From CAVXZE01 sp964615365 (GTDB lineage: Bacteria > Myxococcota_A > UBA9160 > UBA6930), in assembly GCA_964615365.1 (NCBI GenBank), contig CAZTOU010000020.1, positions 1-64,000 of the forward strand: a stretch of 64,000 nucleotides of DNA, read 5' to 3'. The notes beneath the pieces are model-generated. The model had not been told where the DNA came from. It searched no databases and worked only from the letters and a program-made list of their open reading frames with translations. The translations under genes were made by a program, and so were the position numbers. This document shows positions 1-7,897 of this stretch, in pieces (position 1 is the stretch's first letter; each line of letters starts with the position of its first letter).

Positions 1-54
1 GAGCTGCGGCGGATGGGCTTCCGGGAGGGAATCGACTTCGTGTGTGCGGCCTAG
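1..54 (+). CDS. 3' end of an unidentified gene
   Basis: The first 17 codons in frame 1 read to a TAG at 52-54 and end in GFREGIDFVCAA. The gene begins outside the window, and the visible tail is too short to assign a family. It converges on the HAD gene across a short spacer holding a tandem repeat. Confidence 0.4.
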   Translation, partial: ELRRMGFREGIDFVCAA

Positions 55-73
55 AGGGGGGGGGCGTCTAAGC

Positions 74-139
74 CTTCTGAACTTCGCTCGCCTACGGCGC
101 TTGCGGCTTCTGAACTTCGCTCGCCTACGGCGCTTGCAG
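74..139. repeat. tandem pair of 33-bp intergenic repeat
   Basis: Two copies of a 33-bp unit lie head to tail (74-106 and 107-139); each contains CTTCGCTCGCCTACGGCGCT. The second copy covers the last codons and TAG stop of the HAD gene, so the repeat supplies that gene's end. On the other strand the unit reads GCAAGCGCCGTAGGCGAGCG followed by AAGTTC. This resembles the repeats near 5.0, 9.1 and 11.3 kb. Confidence 0.8.
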
Positions 140-967
140 GATCCGCTCCACCACGGCGACCAGACCGTTCTCGTCGTGGCGGCCCGTCACCCAGTCGGCG
201 GCCTGCTTGAGCTCCTCCTGGGCGTTTCCCATGGCGACGCCCATCCCGGCTGCGGAGACCATGGAGAGGTCGTTGAGCTCGTCTCCGACCGCACAGATCT
301 CCGCGTCCGCGATTCCCAGGTGGTCGCCTAGCCGCTGCAGTCCGGTCCACTTGGAGATGCCGGCGGCGACGACCTCGCAGTAGTGGCCCCGGTTGAAGAA
401 GCCCGGCATCACGTGGGCGGTGAAGCCGCCGGGTTGCGCGCGGTGCAGCTCGCGCTCCAGCCGCCGGAGATCTTCCAGCTCTCCGAAGGCCCCGATCACC
501 AGCACGTCGTCGCGCGGCTGGTCGGGGAGGCTCGGTGTCGGCTCGGCGAACTGCTGGTTCCGGCCGTGGTAGTCCTCGGTGGGCGGGTTCCAGGGCAGGG
601 ACTCGTCGATCAGGAAGTCCGCCCCTCCCTCCCGGCCGGAGTCCCGCTGGGCCACCACGGTGTGGCCGCAGCTCCGAAACAGCGAGGCGACGGCCCGGAA
701 CTGGGCCGCGTCGAACCCCTCGGCGTGCAGCGTGCGCCCGTCCCGACCCTTCACCAACGCACCGCCCAGACAGATGGCGGGCACCTCGAGGCCCAGCGCA
801 TCGATCGCCCCCTGCGCCATGCGGAAGCGACGGCCGGTCGCCGCCGCCAGCTCGACGCCGCTCGCGCGCAGCCGGTGCAGCGCCTCGCGGGTGGGATCAC
901 CGATCTCGTCTTCGCCGACGACGAGAGTCCCGTCCAGGTCGACGGCGAGCAGTCGGATGTGGGTCAA
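125..967 (-). CDS. Cof-type HAD-superfamily phosphatase
   Basis: This is a 280-residue haloacid-dehalogenase-family hydrolase of the Cof/class IIB type, which usually dephosphorylates sugar phosphates or cofactor intermediates in the cytoplasm. Motif I is DLDGT with Asp-10 and Asp-12, motif II is AAATGRR, the motif III lysine lies in GISK, and motif IV is GDELND followed by a GVAMGNA segment. The chosen start is TTG at 967, just after the pabB stop with a 4-nt gap; the longer frame would run back into pabB. Its place behind pabB suggests co-transcription and perhaps a phosphatase role in folate metabolism. That role is inference, since Cof proteins are promiscuous. The stop lies in a repeat unit. 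Confidence 0.85.
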   Translation of the reverse strand: MTHIRLLAVDLDGTLVVGEDEIGDPTREALHRLRASGVELAAATGRRFRMAQGAIDALGLEVPAICLGGALVKGRDGRTLHAEGFDAAQFRAVASLFRSCGHTVVAQRDSGREGGADFLIDESLPWNPPTEDYHGRNQQFAEPTPSLPDQPRDDVLVIGAFGELEDLRRLERELHRAQPGGFTAHVMPGFFNRGHYCEVVAAGISKWTGLQRLGDHLGIADAEICAVGDELNDLSMVSAAGMGVAMGNAQEELKQAADWVTGRHDENGLVAVVERILQAP

Positions 968-971
968 GGCA

Positions 972-2429
972 CTACTCCGTTTCGGCGGCGAGGGCGGCGA
1001 GGAGCGCCCGCGCCTTGTCCTCGGTCTCGCGCCACTCCGCATCGGGCCGCGAGTCCGCCACGATGCCGCCCCCGCTGTGGAGGTAGGCGCGATCTTCCTT
1101 CAAGAGGAGGGTTCGGATCACCACGCAGAGTCCCGCTCCGCCGCGCACGTCGAGAAAGCCGAGCGCTCCGGAGTAGATAGCGCGACGCACCGGCTCCAGG
1201 CGATCCAAGATCGCCATCGCCGCCAGCTTGGGCGCACCCGTCATGGACCCGGGCGGAAACGTCGCGCGCAGCAGATCGAAGACGTCGCGATCGCTTCGCA
1301 GCCGGCCCCGTACCGTCGACACCATCTGGAATACCGTCGCGTAGGGCTCGATCACCATCAGCTCGGGAACGTGAACGCTCCCCGTCTCGCAGACCCGCCC
1401 CAGATCGTTGCGGACCAGATCGACGATCATCAGGTTCTCGGCGCGATCCTTCTCCGAGCCCCGCAGCGCCTGCTGATGGGCGAGATCCGAGGCCGGGTCG
1501 TCCCCGCGCGGGCGGGTGCCCTTGATGGGGCGGCTCTCCACCCAACGATCGCTCGAGAGCGAGAGGAAGCGCTCCGGAGAGCAGCAGAGCAGTGTGACGT
1601 CGTCGAGAGCGAAGTAGGCGGCGAAGGGAGCCGGATTGCTCTCGCGCAGGCGCTGGTAGAGCTTCCAGGGGTCGCCGCCGAAGGCGAGCTCCTCGCGCCG
1701 GGTGAGGCAGACCTGATAGGCGTCGCCGGCCTCGATGTGCTCCTTCGCGCGAAGGATCGCCTTGCAGTAGCTGGCTTCGTCGAGCCCTTCTACCCGCGGG
1801 ATCGATTCGCGGTGGCCCGCGGGATCGAGGCAGGCGCCGGCGTCACCGGTTGCAGCGCGTCGGCGGGGCGTGGAGTCGGGGAGCGGCCGTGCTGACGCCT
1901 GCTCCGCCCTCCGCCGCGCGAGATCCCCGTCGTCCGCGAATCCGAGGCCGATCGAGCGGATGCGCCCCTCCAGGTGATCGAAGGCGAGCAGCCGGTCGAC
2001 GAAGAGCCAGCAGAGATCGGGGAGACCGAGATCGTCCTGGGTGCGATGGGTGACCGCCTCGAAGCCCGCCGCCAGCTCGTAGCCGAAGTAGCCGACGGCG
2101 CCGCCGATGAAGGGGAAGCGCGGGGCGTCCCCGCCCGGCGGGGGAGGGGGAAGCAGATCCCGAAGCACGTCGAGGGGCCGACCGTGGCGCACGGACCTTT
2201 CCGGTGGGAGGTCCGGGCGCACCGCGCGCAAGACGTCGAGCTCGACGCGGTCCGCGTAGCTGCGCAACACCAGGTAGGGATCGGCCCCCGCGTAGGAGTA
2301 GCGGCCCAGGCGGGGGTTCACCTCGGCGCTGTCCAGCCACCAGAACGAGGGGGCCTGGCGAAGGCTCTCGATCCACTCGCGCCAGCTCCGCTCCGGGCCG
2401 AGTCGCTGCACGGCACACGCCGTGTACAT
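972..2429 (-). CDS. pabB: Aminodeoxychorismate synthase component I
   Basis: This 485-residue chorismate-binding enzyme converts chorismate to 4-amino-4-deoxychorismate with glutamine-derived ammonia, for p-aminobenzoate and folate synthesis. The C-terminal half has PIKGT (Lys-303), the lysine-bearing form typical of PabB; TrpE usually has PIAGT. It also shows IVDLVRNDLGR, GSMTGAPK and GGGIVADS. The N-terminal part matches the Anth_synt_I_N region. The ATG at 2429 is preceded by GAGG at suitable spacing and a possible TAGCTT -10 box at 2452-2457. Upstream in-frame sequence would overlap the divergent hydrolase gene. No pabA or pabC is in the window. Confidence 0.93.
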   Translation of the reverse strand: MYTACAVQRLGPERSWREWIESLRQAPSFWWLDSAEVNPRLGRYSYAGADPYLVLRSYADRVELDVLRAVRPDLPPERSVRHGRPLDVLRDLLPPPPPGGDAPRFPFIGGAVGYFGYELAAGFEAVTHRTQDDLGLPDLCWLFVDRLLAFDHLEGRIRSIGLGFADDGDLARRRAEQASARPLPDSTPRRRAATGDAGACLDPAGHRESIPRVEGLDEASYCKAILRAKEHIEAGDAYQVCLTRREELAFGGDPWKLYQRLRESNPAPFAAYFALDDVTLLCCSPERFLSLSSDRWVESRPIKGTRPRGDDPASDLAHQQALRGSEKDRAENLMIVDLVRNDLGRVCETGSVHVPELMVIEPYATVFQMVSTVRGRLRSDRDVFDLLRATFPPGSMTGAPKLAAMAILDRLEPVRRAIYSGALGFLDVRGGAGLCVVIRTLLLKEDRAYLHSGGGIVADSRPDAEWRETEDKARALLAALAAETE

Positions 2430-2484
2430 GGGAGCTACCTCGAAGCCGGGGAAGCTAACCCAGCCCCTGCTTCGGAGCCCGCTG

Positions 2485-2508
2485 TATACTCGAATGGAGC
2501 GCACTCCA
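2485..2508 (+). promoter_or_regulatory. Putative -10 box and operator-like palindrome for the epoxide hydrolase gene
   Basis: A TATACT hexamer at 2485-2490 lies in the 102-bp divergent spacer. It is followed at 2495-2508 by the imperfect palindrome TGGAGCGCACTCCA, placed where a repressor could block transcription. There is no clear -35. Confidence 0.35.
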
Positions 2509-2531
2509 TCCGCCACCCCAGTGGAGAAGCC

Positions 2532-3551
2532 ATGACTTCCTTCCCCCCCGCCACTCCCGTCGCGCTGGCACCGCGAGCCACGCGCGACGGCACCCGCATC
2601 CCGGAAATCACCCTCTCTGTTCACGAGGCGGGAAGCGGTCCCGCCGTGTTGCTCTGCCACGGGTTTCCCGAGCTCGCCTACTCCTGGCGCTACCAGCTCC
2701 CGGCCCTGGCCGAGGCGGGCTTCCGGGCCGTCGCGCCGGACCAGCGGGGCTACGGTGCCAGCGACAAGCCCGAGGCGATCGCCGACTACGACATCCACCA
2801 CCTGTGCAGCGACATGGCCGGTCTGCTCGACGCCCTCGAGATCGAGAAGGCGGTCTTCTGCGGTCACGACTGGGGTGGGTTCGTGGTCTGGGCGATGCCG
2901 ATCCTGTATCCGGAACGGACCGCGGGTGTGATCGGCGTCAACACGCCCTACATGGCGCGCGCACCGGAGCCCCCCACCGCGGTGATGCGCAAGATGGTCG
3001 AGGGCGTGGACGAGAGGATGTACATCCTCTGGTTCCAGCAGCCGGGCGTGGCGGACCCGTTTCTCGCCGCCAACAACCGCGCCGTTTTCGAGAAGCTGAT
3101 GCGCGGCGGCGTGGATCCGAACGCCGCCATCGCCGCATTCTCCGGGGACGCTGCGAAGGAGAAGCCGAAGCGGTTCGAGATGAACCCCTTCCTCCGCATC
3201 CGGGAGATCGATCCCGCGGGCGAGTTGGTCATGCCCGAGGCGGAGCTCGAGGTCTTCATCGAGACTTTCGAAAGGACCGGCTTCACCGGCGGCGTGAACT
3301 GGTACCGCAACTTCGATCGAAACTGGGAGACCGCGCCCGAGATCGGCGCCCAGAAGATCGAGGTGCCGAGCCTGATGGTGACCGCCGAGTGGGACCCGGT
3401 GCTGCGACCCGAGATGGCGGCGGGAATGCCCCTTCTGGTGTCGGATCTCGAGACCGCAATGATCGAGAAGTGCGGTCACTGGACCCAGCAGGAGAAGCCC
3501 GAAGAGCTCAACCGCATCCTGCTGGACTGGCTCGGCAGAAGGATTCGCTGA
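2532..3551 (+). CDS. Epoxide-hydrolase-like alpha/beta hydrolase
   Basis: This 339-residue soluble alpha/beta-fold hydrolase is probably an epoxide hydrolase opening an epoxide to a vicinal diol. HGFP at 43-46 forms the oxyanion region, Asp-113 in GHDWGG is the expected nucleophile, and the C-terminal CGHW (His-316) supplies the base. The cap region has WYRNF, which could hold a ring-opening tyrosine. An Asp nucleophile in GHDWGG argues against a plain serine esterase; haloalkane dehalogenase is the main alternative. The ATG at 2532 follows GTGGAGAAG, a good ribosome site. The gene is divergent from pabB and stands alone. Confidence 0.85.
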   Translation: MTSFPPATPVALAPRATRDGTRIPEITLSVHEAGSGPAVLLCHGFPELAYSWRYQLPALAEAGFRAVAPDQRGYGASDKPEAIADYDIHHLCSDMAGLLDALEIEKAVFCGHDWGGFVVWAMPILYPERTAGVIGVNTPYMARAPEPPTAVMRKMVEGVDERMYILWFQQPGVADPFLAANNRAVFEKLMRGGVDPNAAIAAFSGDAAKEKPKRFEMNPFLRIREIDPAGELVMPEAELEVFIETFERTGFTGGVNWYRNFDRNWETAPEIGAQKIEVPSLMVTAEWDPVLRPEMAAGMPLLVSDLETAMIEKCGHWTQQEKPEELNRILLDWLGRRIR

Positions 3552-3569
3552 GAGCGACTCCGGAGATGG

Positions 3570-4043
3570 TCAAGAGGGCTTCCGCCGCGCGAGCTTCGCG
3601 GCCGTCATCCCGGGTTCCGAGGTCACGTCGCGCCAGGCCTTCACCCAGCCGGGGCGGCGCGCCTCCATCCAGTCGCTGCAGGCATCGCGATCGCGAAGCC
3701 GGGGACCGGCGCCCTCTTCGAGCTCGCACTCGACGACCAGGAGACCCGGGGGCCAGGTGTACCGGTCGATCTCGAGATCCCCGTCGACCGCCCGGAACTT
3801 CTCGACCCGAGGCAGGGGCAGGTTCAGGAGCCAGCGCGCCAGCCAGGCGGGCACACGGCGCTCCCACTCGAGGCGCCCCTCGCGGCCGGGCGCCTTGAGC
3901 GCCAGCCAACCCTCCTCCCCCTCGATCAGACGAACCCGGGCGCTGATCCGCCCGCGCAGGAAGTATCCCTGGACCATCTCGCGACCCTGGCGGGGCGGCG
4001 TCCCCTCCGTCACGAGGAAGCGGATCTCGCGCTCCTTGGCCAC
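3570..4043 (-). CDS. CYTH-domain (triphosphate tunnel) protein
   Basis: This 157-residue protein has the CYTH/triphosphate-tunnel pattern. It opens with EREIRF, a variant ExExK motif in which the lysine is Arg-8, and has alternating charged beta strands such as ARVRLIEGEEGWLALK. It ends in a helical tail. The family includes short-chain tripolyphosphatases, thiamine triphosphatases and class IV adenylate cyclases; size and layout fit the small bacterial tripolyphosphatase type, but the substrate is not readable here. The start is GTG at 4043, only 6 nt downstream of TATCCT with no Shine-Dalgarno, so the message may be leaderless. It is divergent from a DHH phosphoesterase gene. Confidence 0.75.
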   Translation of the reverse strand: MAKEREIRFLVTEGTPPRQGREMVQGYFLRGRISARVRLIEGEEGWLALKAPGREGRLEWERRVPAWLARWLLNLPLPRVEKFRAVDGDLEIDRYTWPPGLLVVECELEEGAGPRLRDRDACSDWMEARRPGWVKAWRDVTSEPGMTAAKLARRKPS

Positions 4044-4049
4044 GACGGG

Positions 4050-4151
4050 AGGATACCGAACTGGCCCGAGGCGCTCCGGGCGGCGCAGAGCGAAGCCGAC
4101 GGAACCTCACGTTCCGGTGTCGACACGACGCCGGGTGTGATCGGCTACCCT
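4050..4151. promoter_or_regulatory. Back-to-back leaderless promoters for CYTH and DHH genes
   Basis: On the minus strand TATCCT (4055-4050) stands 6 nt before the CYTH GTG. On the plus strand TACCCT (4146-4151) stands 6 nt before the DHH GTG at 4158. Neither gene has a Shine-Dalgarno at this distance, so both transcripts would begin at or next to the start codon. Confidence 0.45.
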
Positions 4152-4157
4152 AAGAAG

Positions 4158-5009
4158 GTGAGTCACGTGTGTATCTATCATGCGGGATGTCCCGACGGCT
4201 TCGGCGCCGCGTGGGCGGTGTGGAAGGTGTGGGGAGACCGGGCCCGCTACGTCCCCCGGGGCCACGAGGATCCGCTGCGCCCTCGCGATCTCGACGGCGA
4301 CCAGGTCGTCTTCGCCGACATCGCACCTCCGCCGGAATCGCTCCGGCAGCTCGCCGAATCCGCGGCGGAGATCATCATCCTCGATCACCACGTCTCGGCC
4401 CGGGATCGCTTCGAGTCGAACCCGGGGCTCTGCGATGCCTTCGAGCAGAGCGGGCACACCGTCCACTTCGACCTCGAGCACTCCGGTGCCATCCTCGCCT
4501 GGCGATTCTTCCACCCGGATGCGGAGATCCCGGAGCTTCTGCGCTACGTCCAGGATCAGGATCTGTGGCGATGGGAGCTCCCGCGCTCGGAGGAAGTCAA
4601 CGCGGCGATCGGCTCTCATCCGCGAGACTTCGAGGTGTGGGATCGACTCGCCGCCACTCCGGTCGAGCAGCTCGCCACCGAGGGTGTACCGATCCTCCGC
4701 GCCCAGAGGATCGAGATCGAGCAGGCCCTCCACCACGCGCACCCCGTCTCGCTGGGGCGACTCCGCGTGGAGGCGGTGGACTCCCGCACCCACCGCAGCC
4801 GCATCGGCCATGAGCTCGCCAAGCGCGCCAGATACGGAACACCGTGCGGTGTGGTCTACCGACTCACCGGCACCCAGGTCGACGTCTCGATCTACTCGGT
4901 GGATGACTTCGACGTCTCCAAGCCCGCGGCCGAGTTCGGCGGCGGCGGCCACCGCAACGCCTCCGGCTTCAGCGTCACCCTCGACGACTGGCTCCGTCGC
5001 TTCGTCTAG
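4158..5009 (+). CDS. DHH-family phosphoesterase
   Basis: This is a 283-residue cytoplasmic DHH/DHHA1 protein. The N-terminal CPDGFGAA block (Asp-13) stands for the usual metal-binding DxxG region. ILDHH gives the DHH motif at 76-78, and GGGGH at 261-265 followed by NASGF is the DHHA1 substrate-binding signature. Relatives hydrolyse short oligonucleotides, pAp or cyclic dinucleotide products, with manganese. It lacks a RecJ nuclease extension, so it is closer to NrnA-like enzymes. GTG 4158 is chosen because TACCCT lies 6 nt upstream; GTG 4167 is an alternative with AAGGTGAG before it. The gene ends directly before repeat copies. Confidence 0.85.
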   Translation: MSHVCIYHAGCPDGFGAAWAVWKVWGDRARYVPRGHEDPLRPRDLDGDQVVFADIAPPPESLRQLAESAAEIIILDHHVSARDRFESNPGLCDAFEQSGHTVHFDLEHSGAILAWRFFHPDAEIPELLRYVQDQDLWRWELPRSEEVNAAIGSHPRDFEVWDRLAATPVEQLATEGVPILRAQRIEIEQALHHAHPVSLGRLRVEAVDSRTHRSRIGHELAKRARYGTPCGVVYRLTGTQVDVSIYSVDDFDVSKPAAEFGGGGHRNASGFSVTLDDWLRRFV

Positions 5010-5010
5010 G

Positions 5011-5119
5011 CAAGCACCGAAGGTGCGCGCAGTGAGCCGAAGGCGAACGAAGTTCGATAAGGCAAGCGCAGCTCCCCCACGGCCAGCCATGCGCGCAGTG
5101 AGCCGAAGGCGAACGAAGT
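5011..5119. repeat. Two copies of the dispersed intergenic repeat
   Basis: Directly after the DHH stop a 29-bp core that begins GCGCGCAGTGAGCCGAAGGC occurs twice, at 5025-5053 and 5091-5119, identical and 66 bp apart. The first copy has the longer flanks GCAAGCACCGAAGGT and TTCGATAAGGCAAGC. Inside the core, CGAAC-GAA-GTTCG can fold as a hairpin in the first copy. Confidence 0.85.
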
Positions 5120-5120
5120 C

Positions 5121-5159
5121 GACAGGGCTGACCGAACCAAGCCCTGTCCTATGACAGGG
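5121..5159. terminator. Two overlapping, mutually exclusive hairpins between convergent genes
   Basis: GACAGGGCT (5121-5129) pairs perfectly with AGCCCTGTC (5140-5148). The right arm can pair instead through CCCTGTC (5142-5148) with GACAGGG (5153-5159). The structure lies between the convergent DHH and small membrane-protein genes and includes the stop codon of the latter. There is no T tract, so calling it a bidirectional terminator is inference. Confidence 0.5.
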
Positions 5160-5553
5160 GGACGCGCTCCTCTCGGGCGCCGCGTTCGCCGAAGCGCATG
5201 ATGGCGTGAGAGCTCGGATCGAGCGGCGTGGCTCGCAGCACTCCCTCGACGCTCTCGAAGATCCGATTCGCGTCGGGCCCGTACAGATAGAGGGTCCAGA
5301 TCCCGTCCCGCAGATCGTGGCTGTCGAACTCCCCGGCGCGGTGCTGTCGCAGCGCACTCTCGATCGCCTCTTCGAGAGCGACGATGACGGGCGTCTCGTC
5401 GTCGGCCTGGCTCTCGGGGAGGCGCAGGCGGAGCAGCAGGGCCTGCTCCGGGCGGCCGCCGCGGAGCCGCGAGCGCGAAGCGCGCCCGCGCAGATAACGC
5501 CACAGCGTGTAGCAGAGGGCAATGATGGCGAGAACGATCCAGAGCCGAATCAT
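5149..5553 (-). CDS. Small membrane-anchored protein of unknown function
   Basis: This 134-residue protein starts MIRLWIVLAIIALCYTLWRY, a single N-terminal membrane segment followed by a basic stretch, so the rest should face the cytoplasm. The remainder is one compact alpha/beta domain with VIVALEEAIESAL and GIWTLYLYGPDANRIFE, seen in small uncharacterised bacterial proteins; I do not recognise a named family. The start at 5553 is 14 nt downstream of the acyl-CoA dehydrogenase stop, so it is probably the last gene of that operon. Its stop codon lies in a strong hairpin. Confidence 0.7.
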   Translation of the reverse strand: MIRLWIVLAIIALCYTLWRYLRGRASRSRLRGGRPEQALLLRLRLPESQADDETPVIVALEEAIESALRQHRAGEFDSHDLRDGIWTLYLYGPDANRIFESVEGVLRATPLDPSSHAIMRFGERGAREERVPLS

Positions 5554-5567
5554 CAGGCTCCCCTGGC

Positions 5568-6731
5568 TCACGGGTCCTTGGGCAGGCCGAGAATCCGCTC
5601 GGCGATGATGTTCTTCTGGATGTTGGGCGTGCCGCCGCCGATCACCACCTCGGGCCAGGACAGCGCGAAGTGCTGCCACTTGCCGCCGTCGGGCACCAGG
5701 TCGGTTCCCCGGGCCAGCGTCCCGCGAGTTCCCTGGATCTCCAACGCCAGCTCACCGAGCTCCACCTCCAGCTCGGCCCGGAGCAGCTTGTTGATGGAGG
5801 TCTCGCTGCCGAGCTTCTCGCCGCGAAGCTGCTTGGTGAGGAAGCGGAAGCCATTCAGGCGCATCGCCTCGACGCGCGCGTCGGCCTCTGCGATGCGGCG
5901 GCGGATTCGCGGATCGAGGGCGGCGGGGCGGCCGTTCCTGCGGCAGCTCCGGGCCAGCTCGCGGATCCTCTCGAGGCTCCGCTGCAGACTCGTCACCTCG
6001 GCGATCCCGGAGCGCTCGTGGGCCAGCGCGGTGATGGTGACCCCCCAGCCCTCGCCCTCCTCGCCCAGGCGGTTCTCGACGGGAACCCGGACGTCGTCGA
6101 AGAAGACCTCGGCGAACATGGTGCCGCCCGACATGTTCTTGATCGGGTTCACGGTGATGCCCGGCGCGTCCATCGGGACCAGCAGGCAGGTGATGCCCTT
6201 GTGACGGACCTGCTCGCCCGCACCGGTGCGGACCAGCAGGATGATCCAATTGGACCACATGGCGATCGAGGTCCAGGTCTTCTGGCCGGTCACGACGTAC
6301 TCGTCCCCGTCTCGAACCGCCTTGCACTTGAGCGAGGCGAGGTCGCTGCCGGAATCGGGCTCCGAGTAGCCGGTGCACCACTGGTAGGCCCCGTCGATGA
6401 TGTCGGGAATGAAACGCTGCTTCTGCTCCTCGGTGCCGTACTCGATGAGCGCCGGGCCCACCCAGGCGAGACCCATGAAGCAGGTGCCCAGGGGCGGCGC
6501 CTTCCGCCTCGCCATCTCCTCCTTGAGGATCACCTGCTCGGCGATGCTGCCCCCGCCACCGCCGACCTCCTTCGGCCAGGAGAAGCCGATCCAACCCTTC
6601 TCGCGGACCTTCTGCTGCCAGGCGGTCATGAAGGCGAGGTCGCGCTCAGCCTCGGGCGGGAGGTTCTCGTCCAGAAACCGGCGGACCTCGGCGCGAAAGG
6701 CCTCCTCTTCCGGGGTGAAGTTGAAATCCAT
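5568..6731 (-). CDS. Acyl-CoA dehydrogenase, NIQKNIIAERILGLP type
   Basis: This 387-residue flavoprotein oxidises an acyl-CoA to the 2-enoyl-CoA and passes electrons to ETF. It has the three ACAD regions: an N-terminal helical domain, the beta domain with YSEPDSGSDLASL and GQKTWTS, and the C-terminal helical domain ending in the GG-T-N-IQKNIIAERILGLP block. The ATG at 6731 shares one base with the stop of the neighbouring dehydrogenase gene, indicating translational coupling, and GGGAGGT precedes it. Such adjacent pairs of different ACADs often form alpha2beta2 heteromers in steroid and branched-chain catabolism; that is inferred here. Confidence 0.92.
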   Translation of the reverse strand: MDFNFTPEEEAFRAEVRRFLDENLPPEAERDLAFMTAWQQKVREKGWIGFSWPKEVGGGGGSIAEQVILKEEMARRKAPPLGTCFMGLAWVGPALIEYGTEEQKQRFIPDIIDGAYQWCTGYSEPDSGSDLASLKCKAVRDGDEYVVTGQKTWTSIAMWSNWIILLVRTGAGEQVRHKGITCLLVPMDAPGITVNPIKNMSGGTMFAEVFFDDVRVPVENRLGEEGEGWGVTITALAHERSGIAEVTSLQRSLERIRELARSCRRNGRPAALDPRIRRRIAEADARVEAMRLNGFRFLTKQLRGEKLGSETSINKLLRAELEVELGELALEIQGTRGTLARGTDLVPDGGKWQHFALSWPEVVIGGGTPNIQKNIIAERILGLPKDP

Positions 6732-7852
6732 CACAGACCTCCCGAGGATGCGACGCGCTCATAGTGATAATCGGCGTCACCGAAGATGGGCCGCGCCCAC
6801 TTGGATCGCTTGAGAAAGAGCTGCGCGTCGTACTCCCAGGTGTAGCCGATCCCACCGTGGAGCTGGATGGCGTCGAGCCCGATGCGCGCAAAGGCCTCCG
6901 AGGCATAGGCCTTGGCCCGGGAGGCGGCGAGGGCCGCGTCCTCGTGATCCTCGCCCAGACACCATGCTGCGTAGTAGACCAGGGACTTCATCGACTCGAT
7001 GTCGACGTACATCTCGGCCAGGGGATGCTTGACTCCCTGGAAGGTGCCGATCGGCTGGCCGAACTGGATGCGGTCCCGGGCGTAGCTCACGGTGAGCTGG
7101 AGCGCCGCATCCGCCGCGCCGACCATCTCCGCCGCCACCGCCGCCGCGCCGAGATCCTGGAGGCGGGTGATGGCGGCGCAGGCATCGCCGCCGCGGGCGA
7201 GGATCGCGTCCTCGGCGAGGTGCACCCCCTCGAATCGGACGCGGCCGAGCCGCTTGGTGAGATCGACTCCGGGCAGGTTCTCGACGCCGAGGCCCGCGGC
7301 GCCCCGCTCGAGCACCGCGAGGCAGAGATCCGTCGGCCCGTCTCCAGAGCGCAGCGCCACCACGAAGAGATCCGCGATCCCTGCGTCGCAGACGAAGAGC
7401 TTCTCACCGGCCTCCACTTCGTCGCCGGCGGTGGCGCGGAGCCGGATGCCCTCGGGACCCTGGATGTCGTCCTCCTCGAGGAATGCGAGGGTTCCGATCG
7501 CCGATCCGTCGGCGATGCTCGGGAGCCAGCGCGCCTGCTGCTCGGCGCTCCCGCAGAGACGGATGGCGGCGGCCGCCAGCGTGGTCGAGAGGAGCGGCAA
7601 GGGGAAGAGCGTTCGCCCGGCCTCCTCCAGGATGACCACCAGATCGACCCAGCCGAGATCGGCCCCTCCGTGCTCTTCCGGGATGGTGAGACCGAGCCAG
7701 CCGAGCTCGGCGATCTGATTCCAGAGCTCCCGGTCGAACCCTTCGGAGGACTCCGAGATCCTGCGGACCTCTTCCAGCGGGCAGTTCTCGTCGAGGAACT
7801 TGCGAACCTCGTTGCGCAGCAGCTCCTGCTCTTCCGTGAACCCAAAATTCAT
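6731..7852 (-). CDS. Acyl-CoA dehydrogenase, HGGIGYTWE type
   Basis: This 373-residue second ACAD differs clearly from its neighbour. It has IPEEHGGADLGWVDL near residue 60 and ends with the IQLHGGIGYTWEYDAQLFLKR block that contacts FAD in this subgroup. The start ATG 7852 follows CGGGAGACG. It lies 45 nt downstream of the CoA-transferase gene and is fused translationally to the next ACAD (stop TGA overlapping the ATG). The likely role is partner subunit or second dehydrogenase for the same acyl-CoA. A TATCTT box about 25 nt upstream of the start could give a separate promoter. Confidence 0.92.
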   Translation of the reverse strand: MNFGFTEEQELLRNEVRKFLDENCPLEEVRRISESSEGFDRELWNQIAELGWLGLTIPEEHGGADLGWVDLVVILEEAGRTLFPLPLLSTTLAAAAIRLCGSAEQQARWLPSIADGSAIGTLAFLEEDDIQGPEGIRLRATAGDEVEAGEKLFVCDAGIADLFVVALRSGDGPTDLCLAVLERGAAGLGVENLPGVDLTKRLGRVRFEGVHLAEDAILARGGDACAAITRLQDLGAAAVAAEMVGAADAALQLTVSYARDRIQFGQPIGTFQGVKHPLAEMYVDIESMKSLVYYAAWCLGEDHEDAALAASRAKAYASEAFARIGLDAIQLHGGIGYTWEYDAQLFLKRSKWARPIFGDADYHYERVASSGGL

Positions 7853-7897
7853 CGAGCGTCTCCCGGGCCGATTCGCGAGCGAAGATAGCTTTCGGGG

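Noticed and set aside
125..350. Low-complexity frames containing LLNFARLRRL repeats near the left edge
   Set aside because: They are translations of the tandem intergenic repeat, not protein repeats.
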